Below the pieces are notes generated by a model. That model was not told the origin of the DNA and did no database searches. It saw nothing but the letters and a program-made list of their open reading frames with translations. From Auanema rhodensis (Eukaryota > Nematoda > Chromadorea > Rhabditida > Rhabditidae), in contig OZ059899.1 in assembly GCA_964057225.1 (NCBI GenBank), positions 18,608,501 through 18,672,500 on the forward strand: 64,000 nt of DNA. Reading direction: 5' to 3'. Shown in pieces: positions 52,301 through 62,332 of the stretch. Each line of letters opens with the position of its first letter. Position 1 is the stretch's first letter. The translations under genes and the position numbers were made by a program.

Positions 52301-52505
52301 ACGATGGACAAAGTTATTCAACGAAAAAATTAATTCTGCAGGGTGAAAATCGAGGATATAAGTGTGAACTTATATCAGTTGATATCTCGGTGCATTTTTA
52401 AGCTAGCGCAAATCTGATAACACAGATCGACGCAGCTTAAAAATCCGCATCGAATGCACTATACAACATTGAGAAACGCTTAATACAAAAATTAGTTATG
52501 ATCGT

Positions 52506-52855
52506 TTGAAAAAAGATGCATTAGTGTATGTTGAGTTTCCATGTACACTCAACATTGCTTCCAAAAACATTTTGACAAAAATTTTTCCAAAAAATTTCAA
52601 AATAATTTCGCAAAAAGTAAATGTTTTTAGATTCTTTTTTTCAAGGCAAAGACGATGGACAATGTTATTCAACGAAAAAATTAATTCTCCAGGGTGAAAA
52701 TCGAGGATGTAAGTGTGAACTTATATCAGTTGATATCTCGGTGCATTTTTAAGGTAGCGCAAATCTGATAACACAGATCGACGCAGCTTAAAAATCCGCA
52801 TCGAATGCACTATACAACATTGAGAAACGCTTAATAAAAAATTAGTTATGATCGT
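52506..52855. repeat. 350-bp monomer with C deletion at unit 332 (monomer 150)
   Basis: The body is class F with GGTAGC in its second half, but its end carries the TTAATAAAAAATTAG deletion (about 52831-52845) typical of the X monomers at 33203 and 35308. It also has ACAACATTGAG at unit 310-320 where the other two have ACTACATTGAG, so the tail was joined to a different body between about unit 311 and unit 332. Confidence 0.9.
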
Positions 52856-54259
52856 TTGAAAAATGATGCATTAGTGTATGTTGAGTTTCCATGTACACTC
52901 AACATTGCTTCCAAAAACATTTTGACAAAAATTTTTCCGAAAAATTTCAAAATAATTTTGCAAAAAGTAGATGTTTTTAGATTCCTTTTTTCAAGGCAAA
53001 GACGATGGACAAAGTTATTCAACGAAAAAATTAATTCTGCAGGGTGAAAATCGAGGATATAAGTGCAAACTTATATCAGTTGATATCTCGGTGCATTTTT
53101 AAGCTAGCGCAAATCTGATAACACAGATCGACGCAGCTTAAAAATCCGCATCGAATGCACTATACAACATTGAGAAACGCTTATAACAAATATTAGTTAA
53201 GATCGTTTGAAAAAAGATGCATTAGTGTATGTTGAATTTCCATGTACACTCAACATTGCTTCCAAAAACATTTTGACAAAAATTTTTCCGAAAAATTTCA
53301 AAATAATTTTGCAAAAAGTAGATGTTTTTAGATTCCTTTTTTCAAGGCAAAGACGATGGACAAAGTTATTCAACGAAAAAATTAATTCTGCAGGGTGAAA
53401 ATCGAGGATATAAGTGTGAACTTATATCAGTTGATATCTCGGTGCATTTTTAAGCTAGCGCAAATCTGATAACACAGATCGACGCAGCTTAAAAATCCGC
53501 ATCGAATGCACTATACAACATTGAGAAACGCTTAATACAAAAATTAGTTAAGATCGTTTGAAAAAAGATGCATTAGTGTATGTTGAGTTTCCATGTACAC
53601 TCAACATTGCTTCCAAAAACATTTTGACAAAAATTTTTCCAAAAAATTTCAAAATAATTTCGCAAAAAGTAATAGTTTTTAGATTTCTTTTTTCAAGGCA
53701 AAGACGATGGACAATGTTATTCAACGAAAAAATTAATTCTCCAGGGTGAAAATCGAGGATGTAAGTGTGAACTTATATCAGTTGATATCTCGGTGCATTT
53801 TTAAGCTAGCGCAAATCTGATAACACAGATCGACGCAGCTTAAAAATCCGCATCGAATGCACTATACAACATTGAGAAACGCTTAATACAAAAATTAGTT
53901 ATGATCGTTTGAAAAATGATGCATTAGTGTATGTTGAGTTTCCATGTACACTCAACATTGCTTCCAAAAACATTTTTACAAAAATTTTTCCGGAAAATTT
54001 CGAAACAATTTCGCAAAAAGTAGATGTTTTTAGATTCCTTTTTTCAAGGCAAAGACGATGGACAATGTTATTCAACGAAAAAATTAATTCTGCAGGGTGA
54101 AAATCGAGGATATAAGTGTGAACTTATATCAGTTGATATCTCGGTGCATTTTTAAGCTAGCGCAAATCTGATAACACAGATCGACGCAGCTTAAAAATCC
54201 GCATCGAATGCACTATACTACATTGAGAAACGCTTAATACAAAAATTAGTTATGATCGT
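52856..54259. repeat. Four-monomer block duplicated 17198 bp downstream (right copy)
   Basis: Monomers 151-154 repeat 102-105 with all of the rare shared markers. The monomer upstream of the left copy is class X, but here it is class F (52506). It still carries the same 1-bp deletion at unit 332, so the duplication or exchange breakpoint lies upstream of unit 332 in that monomer. Confidence 0.9.
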
Positions 54260-57200
54260 TTGAAAAATGATGCATTAGTGTATGTTGAGTTTCCATGTAC
54301 ACTCAACATTGCTTCCAAAAACATTTTGACAAAAATTTTTCCGAAAAATTTCAAAATAATTTTGCAAAAAGTAGATGTTTTTAGATTCCTTTTTTCAAGG
54401 CAAAGACGATGGACAAAGTTATTCAACGAAAAAATTAATTCTGCAGGGTGAAAATCGAGGATATAAGTGTGAACTTATATCAGTTGATATCTCGGTGCAT
54501 TTTTAAGCTAGTGCAAATCTGATAACACAGATCGACGCAGCTTAAAAATCCGCATCGAATGCACTATACAACATTGAGAAACGCTTAATACAAAAATTAG
54601 TTAAGATCGTTTGAAAAAAGATGCATTAGTGTATGTTGAGTTTCCATGTACACTCAACATTGCTTCCAAAAACATTTTGACAAAAATTTTTCCAAAAAAT
54701 TTCAAAATAATTTCGCAAAAAGTAAATGTTTTTAGATTCCTTTTTTCAAGGCAAAGACGATGGACAATGTTATTCAACGAAAAAATTAATTCTCCAGGGT
54801 GAAAATCGAGGATGTAAGTGTGAACTTATATCAGTTGATATCTCGGTGCATTTTTAAGCTAGCGCAAATCTGATAACACAGATCGACGCAGCTTAAAAAT
54901 CCGCATCGAATGCACTATACAACATTGAGAAACGCTTAATACAAAAATTAGTTAAGATCGTTTGAAAAAAGATGCATTAGTGTATGTTGAGTTTCCATGT
55001 ACACTCAACATTGCTTCCAAAAACATTTTGACAAAAATTTTTCCAAAAAATTTCAAAATAATTTCGCAAAAAGTAAATGTTTTTAGATTCCTTTTTTCAA
55101 GGCAAAGACGATGGACAATGTTATTCAACGAAAAAATTAATTCTCCAGGGTGAAAATCGAGGATGTAAGTGTGAACTTATATCAGTTGATATCTCGGTGC
55201 ATTTTTAAGCTAGCGCAAATCTGATAACACAGATCGACGCAGCTTAAAAATCCGCATCGAATGCACTATACAACATTGAGAAACGCTTAATACAAAAATT
55301 AGTTATGATCGTTTGAAAAATGATGCATTAGTGTATGTTGAGTTTCCATGTACACTCAACATTGCTTCCAAAAACATTTTTACAAAAATTTTTCCGGAAA
55401 ATTTCGAAACAATTTCGCAAAAAGTAGATGTTTTTAGATTCCTTTTTTCAAGGCAAAGACGATGGACAATGTTATTCAACGAAAAAATTAATTCTGCAGG
55501 GTGAAAATCGAGGATATAAGTGTGAACTTATATCAGTTGATATCTCGGTGCATTTTTAAGCTAGCGCAAATCTGATAACACAGATCGACGCAGCTTAAAA
55601 ATCCGCATCGAATGCACTATACTACATTGAGAAACGCTTAATACAAAAATTAGTTATGATCGTTTGAAAAATGATGCATTAGTGTATGTTGAGTCTCCAT
55701 GTACACTCAACATTGCTTCCAAAAACATTTTTACAAAAATTTTTCCGAAAAATTTCGAAACAATTTCGCAAAAAGTAGATGTTTTTAGATTCCTTTTTTC
55801 AAGGCAAAGACGATGGACAATGTTATTCAACGAAAAAATTAATTCTGCAGGGTGAAAATCGAGGATATAAGTGTGAACTTATATCAGTTGATATCTCGGT
55901 GCATTTTTAAGCTAGCGCAAATCTGATAACACAGATCGACGCAGCTTAAAAATCCGCATCGAATGCACTATACAACATTGAGAAACGCTTAATACAAAAA
56001 TTAGTTATGATCGTTTGAAAAATGATGCATTAGTGTATGTTGAGTTTCCATGTACACTCAACATTGCTTCCAAAAACATTTTTACAAAAATTTTTCCGGA
56101 AAATTTCGAAACAATTTCGCAAAAAGTAGATGTTTTTAGATTCCTTTTTTCAAGGCAAAGACGATGGACAATGTTATTCAACGAAAAAATTAATTCTGCA
56201 GGGTGAAAATCGAGGATATAAGTGTGAACTTATATCAGTTGATATCTCGGTGCATTTTTAAGCTAGCGCAAATCTGATAACACAGATCGACGCAGCTTAA
56301 AAATCCGCATCGAATGCACTATACAACATTGAGAAACGCTTAATACAAAAATTAGTTATGATCGTTTGAAAAATGATGCATTAGTGTATGTTGAGTTTCC
56401 ATGTACACTCAACATTGCTTCCAAAAACATTTTGACAAAAATTTTTCCGAAAAATTTCAAAATAATTTTGCAAAAAGTAGATGTTTTTAGATTCCTTTTT
56501 TCAAGGCAAAGACGATGGACAAAGTTATTCAACGAAAAAATTAATTCTGCAGGGTGAAAATCGAGGATATAAGTGTGAACTTATATCAGTTGATATCTCG
56601 GTGCATTTTTAAGCTAGCGCAAATCTGATAACACAGATCGACGCAGCTTAAAAAGCCGCATCGAATGCACTATACAACATTGAGAAACGCTTAATACAAA
56701 AATTAGTTATGATCGTTTGAAAAATGATGCATTAGTGTATGTTGAGTCTCCATGTACACTCAACATTGCTTCCAAAAACATTTTTACAAAAATTTTTCCG
56801 AAAAATTTCGAAACAATTTCGCAAAAAGTAGATGTTTTTAGATTCCTTTTTTCAAGGCAAAGACGATGGACAATGTTATTCAACGAAAAAATTAATTCTG
56901 CAGGGTGAAAATCGAGGATATAAGTGTGAACTTATATCAGTTGATATCTCGGTGCATTTTTAAGCTAGCGCAAATCTGATAACACAGATCGACGCAGCTT
57001 AAAAATCCGCATCGAATGCACTATACAACATTGAGAAACGCTTAATACAAAAATTAGTTATGATCGTTTGAAAAAAGATGCATTAGTGTATGTTGAGTTT
57101 CCATGTACACTCAACATTGCTTCCAAAAACATTTTGACAAAAATTTTTCCAAAAAATTTCAAAATAATTTCGCAAAAAGTAAATGTTTTTAGATTCTTTT

Positions 57201-57418
57201 TTTCAAGGCAAAGACGATGGACAATGTTATTCAACGAAAAAATTAATTCTCCAGGGTGAAAATCGAGGATGTAAGTGTGAACTTATATCAGTTGATATCT
57301 CGGTGCATTTTTAAGGTAGCGCAAATCTGATAACACAGATCGACGCAGCTTAAAAATCCGCATCGAATGCACTATACAACATTGAGAAACGCTTAATACA
57401 AAAATTAGTTATGATCGT

Positions 57419-60400
57419 TTGAAAAATGATGCATTAGTGTATGTTGAGTTTCCATGTACACTCAACATTGCTTCCAAAAACATTTTTACAAAAATTTTTC
57501 CGGAAAATTTCGAAACAATTTCGCAAAAAGTAGATGTTTTTAGATTCCTTTTTTCAAGGCAAAGACGATGGACAATGTTATTCAACGAAAAAATTAATTC
57601 TGCAGGGTGAAAATCGAGGATATAAGTGTGAACTTATATCAGTTGATATCTCGGTGCATTTTTAAGCTAGCGCAAATCTGATAACACAGATCGACGCAGC
57701 TTAAAAATCCGCTTCGAATGCACTATACAACATTGAGAAACGCTTAATACAAAAATTAGTTAAGATCGTTTGAAAAAAGATGCATTAGTGAATGTTGAGT
57801 TTCCATGTACACTCAACATTGCTTCCAAAAACATTTTGACAAAAATTTTTCCAAAAAATTTCAAAATAATTTCGCAAAAAGTAAATGTTTTTAGATTCCG
57901 TTTTTCAAGGCAAAAACGATACACAATGTTATTCAACAAAAAAATTAATTCTGCAGAATGAAAATCGAGGATATAAGTGTGAACTTATATCAGTTGATAT
58001 CTCGGTGCATTTTTAAGCTAGCGCAAATCTGATAACACAGATCGACGCAGCTTAAAAATCCGCATCGAATGCACTATACAACAGTGAGAAACGCTTAATA
58101 CAAAAATTAGTTATGATCGTTTGAAAAATGATGCATTAGTGTATGTTGAGTTTCCATGTACACTCAACATTGCTTCCAAAAACATTTTGACAAAAATTTT
58201 TCCAAAAAATTTCAAAATAATTTCGCAAAAAGTAAATGTTTTTAGATTCTTTTTTTCAAGGCAAAGACGATGGACAATGTTATTCAACGAAAAAATTAAT
58301 TCTCCAGGGTGAAAATCGAGGATGTAAGTGTGAACTTATATCAGTTGATATCTCGGTGCATTTTTAAGGTAGCGCAAATCTGATAACACAGATCGACGCA
58401 GCTTAAAAATCCGAATCGAATGCACTATACAACATTGAGAAACGCTTAATACAAAAATTAGTTATGATCGTTTGAAAAATGATGCATTAGTGTATGTTGA
58501 GTTTCCATGTACACTCAACATTGCTTCCAAAAACATTTTTACAAAAATTTTTCCGGAAAATTTCGAAACAATTTCGCAAAAAGTAGATGTTTTTAGATTC
58601 CTTTTTTCAAGGCAAAGACGATGGACAATGTTATTCAACGAAAAAATTAATTCTGCAGGGTGAAAATCGAGGATATAAGTGTGAACTTATATCAGTTGAT
58701 ATCTCGGTGCATTTTTAAGCTAGCGCAAATCTGATAACACAGATCGACGCAGCTTAAAAATCCGCTTCGAATGCACTATACAACATTGAGAAACGCTTAA
58801 TACAAAAATTAGTTAAGATCGTTTGAAAAAAGATGCATTAGTGAATGTTGAGTTTCCATGTACACTCAACATTGCTTCCAAAAACATTTTGACAAAAATT
58901 TTTCCAAAAAATTTCAAAATAATTTCGCAAAAAGTAAATGTTTTTAGATTCCGTTTTTCAAGGCAAAAACGATACACAATGTTATTCAACAAAAAAATTA
59001 ATTCTGCAGAATGAAAATCGAGGATATAAGTGTGAACTTATATCAGTTGATATCTCGGTGCATTTTTAAGCTAGCGCAAATCTGATAACACAGATCGACG
59101 CAGCTTAAAAATCCGCTTCGAATGCACTATACAACATTGAGAAACGCTTAATACAAAAATTAGTTAAGATCGTTTGAAAAAAGATGCATTAGTGAATGTT
59201 GAGTTTCCATGTACACTCAACATTGCTTCCAAAAACATTTTGACAAAAATTTTTCCAAAAAATTTCAAAATAATTTCGCAAAAAGTAAATGTTTTTAGAT
59301 TCCGTTTTTCAAGGCAAAAACGATACACAATGTTATTCAACAAAAAAATTAATTCTGCAGAATGAAAATCGAGGATATAAGTGTGAACTTATATCAGTTG
59401 ATATCTCGGTGCATTTTTAAGCTAGCGCAAATCTGATAACACAGATCGACGCAGCTTAAAAATCCGCATCGAATGCACTATACAACAGTGAGAAACGCTT
59501 AATACAAAAATTAGTTATGATCGTTTGAAAAATGATGCATTAGTGTATGTTGAGTTTCCATGTACACTCAACATTGCTTCCAAAAACATTTTGACAAAAA
59601 TTTTTCCGAAAAATTTCAAAATAATTTTGCAAAAAGTAGATGTTTTTAGATTCCTTTTTTCAAGGCAAAGACGATGGACAATGTTATTCAACGAAAAAAT
59701 TAATTCTCCAGGGTGAAAATCGAGGATGTAAGTGTGAACTTATATCAGTTGATATCTCGGTGCATTTTTAAGGTAGCGCAAATCTGATAACACAGATCGA
59801 CGCAGCTTAAAAATCCGAATCGAATGCACTATACAACATTGAGAAACGCTTAATACAAAAATTAGTTATGATCGTTTGAAAAATGATGCATTAGTGTATG
59901 TTGAGTTTCCATGTACACTCAACATTGCTTCCAAAAACATTTTTACAAAAATTTTTCCGGAAAATTTCGAAACAATTTCGCAAAAAGTAGATGTTTTTAG
60001 ATTCCTTTTTTCAAGGCAAAGACGATGGACAATGTTATTCAACGAAAAAATTAATTCTGCAGGGTGAAAATCGAGGATATAAGTGTGAACTTATATCAGT
60101 TGATATCTCGGTGCATTTTTAAGCTAGCGCAAATCTGATAACACAGATCGACGCAGCTTAAAAATCCGCTTCGAATGCACTATACAACATTGAGAAACGC
60201 TTAATACAAAAATTAGTTAAGATCGTTTGAAAAAAGATGCATTAGTGAATGTTGAGTTTCCATGTACACTCAACATTGCTTCCAAAAACATTTTGACAAA
60301 AATTTTTCCAAAAAATTTCAAAATAATTTCGCAAAAAGTAAATGTTTTTAGATTCCGTTTTTCAAGGCAAAAACGATACACAATGTTATTCAACAAAAAA

Positions 60401-62332
60401 ATTAATTCTGCAGAATGAAAATCGAGGATATAAGTGTGAACTTATATCAGTTGATATCTCGGTGCATTTTTAAGCTAGCGCAAATCTGATAACACAGATC
60501 GACGCAGCTTAAAAATCCGCATCGAATGCACTATACAACAGTGAGAAACGCTTAATACAAAAATTAGTTATGATCGTTTGAAAAATGATGCATTAGTGTA
60601 TGTTGAGTTTCCATGTACACTCAACATTGCTTCCAAAAACATTTTGACAAAAATTTTTCCAAAAAATTTCAAAATAATTTCGCAAAAAGTAAATGTTTTT
60701 AGATTCTTTTTTTCAAGGCAAAGACGATGGACAATGTTATTCAACGAAAAAATTAATTCTCCAGGGTGAAAATCGAGGATGTAAGTGTGAACTTATATCA
60801 GTTGATATCTCGGTGCATTTTTAAGGTAGCGCAAATCTGATAACACAGATCGACGCAGCTTAAAAATCCGAATCGAATGCACTATACAACATTGAGAAAC
60901 GCTTAATACAAAAATTAGTTATGATCGTTTGAAAAATGATGCATTAGTGTATGTTGAGTTTCCATGTACACTCAACATTGCTTCCAAAAACATTTTTACA
61001 AAAATTTTTCCGGAAAATTTCGAAACAATTTCGCAAAAAGTAGATGTTTTTAGATTCCTTTTTTCAAGGCAAAGACGATGGACAATGTTATTCAACGAAA
61101 AAATTAATTCTGCAGGGTGAAAATCGAGGATATAAGTGTGAACTTATATCAGTTGATATCTCGGTGCATTTTTAAGCTAGCGCAAATCTGATAACACAGA
61201 TCGACGCAGCTTAAAAATCCGCTTCGAATGCACTATACAACATTGAGAAACGCTTAATACAAAAATTAGTTAAGATCGTTTGAAAAAAGATGCATTAGTG
61301 AATGTTGAGTTTCCATGTACACTCAACATTGCTTCCAAAAACATTTTGACAAAAATTTTTCCAAAAAATTTCAAAATAATTTCGCAAAAAGTAAATGTTT
61401 TTAGATTCCGTTTTTCAAGGCAAAAACGATACACAATGTTATTCAACAAAAAAATTAATTCTGCAGAATGAAAATCGAGGATATAAGTGTGAACTTATAT
61501 CAGTTGATATCTCGGTGCATTTTTAAGCTAGCGCAAATCTGATAACACAGATCGACGCAGCTTAAAAATCCGCTTCGAATGCACTATACAACATTGAGAA
61601 ACGCTTAATACAAAAATTAGTTAAGATCGTTTGAAAAAAGATGCATTAGTGAATGTTGAGTTTCCATGTACACTCAACATTGCTTCCAAAAACATTTTGA
61701 CAAAAATTTTTCCAAAAAATTTCAAAATAATTTCGCAAAAAGTAAATGTTTTTAGATTCCGTTTTTCAAGGCAAAAACGATACACAATGTTATTCAACAA
61801 AAAAATTAATTCTGCAGAATGAAAATCGAGGATATAAGTGTGAACTTATATCAGTTGATATCTCGGTGCATTTTTAAGCTAGCGCAAATCTGATAACACA
61901 GATCGACGCAGCTTAAAAATCCGCATCGAATGCACTATACAACAGTGAGAAACGCTTAATACAAAAATTAGTTATGATCGTTTGAAAAATGATGCATTAG
62001 TGTATGTTGAGTTTCCATGTACACTCAACATTGCTTCCAAAAACATTTTGACAAAAATTTTTCCGAAAAATTTCAAAATAATTTTGCAAAAAGTAGATGT
62101 TTTTAGATTCCTTTTTTCAAGGCAAAGACGATGGACAATGTTATTCAACGAAAAAATTAATTCTCCAGGGTGAAAATCGAGGATGTAAGTGTGAACTTAT
62201 ATCAGTTGATATCTCGGTGCATTTTTAAGCTAGCGCAAATCTGATAACACAGATCGACGCAGCTTAGAAATCCGCATCGAATGCACTATACTACATCGAG
62301 AAACGCTTAATACAAAAATTAGTTATGATCGT
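57419..62332. repeat. Tandem 7-mer higher-order repeat, two copies of 2457 bp (monomers 164-177)
   Basis: The order P-N-F-P-N-N-L occurs at 57419-59875 and again at 59876-62332, exactly 7 x 351 bp apart. Distinctive linker markers repeat with it: CCGCTTCG (295T) before each N (57711, 58765, 59114, then 60166, 61221, 61571) and CCGAATCG (294A) before P (58412, 59815, 60868). The two F monomers here (58121, 60578) share an unusual AAT form at unit 7-9, where F elsewhere has AAA. The copies differ at their ends: the first is followed by GGTAGC and CCGAATCG, the second by CTTAGAAATCC and ACATCGAG. Confidence 0.9.

Larger units (their letters stand above)
42327..52505. repeat. Array zone 5: C/T/X/M/F/R/N subfamily (monomers 121-149)
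   Basis: Class order: monomers 121-127 C-T-X/F-M-T-X/F-M; 128-133 F-C-T-X-R-R; 134-139 F-C-T-X-R-R; 140-145 F/R-N-L-R-N-L; 146-149 T-X-k-k. X/F and F/R are chimeric monomers. The zone is marked by TGAGTCTCC (32C) in T, M and R monomers and by ACATCGAG (316C) ahead of many of them. The N-L pair recurs with a 1053-bp period (49347, 50400), and ACAGTGAG (315G) follows each N before L. Class C has GTGTGTGTTGAG (23G) in all three copies (42327, 45135, 47241). Confidence 0.83.
52506..57418. repeat. Array zone 6: second copy of the zone-4 subfamily (monomers 150-163)
   Basis: Class order: monomers 150-154 F-k-k9-V-P; 155-158 k-W-W-P; 159-163 M-P-k-M-F. Monomers 151-154 repeat the rare markers of monomers 102-105 one for one: AAGTGCAAAC, CTTATAACAAATATT, TTGAATTTCC and the V-type GTAATAG, plus the 1-bp deletion just upstream. 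After monomer 154 the order matches zone 4 with whole monomers removed: 155-156 resemble 109-110 and 157-161 resemble 112-116. The zone is therefore a trimmed, displaced duplicate of zone 4. Confidence 0.83.
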
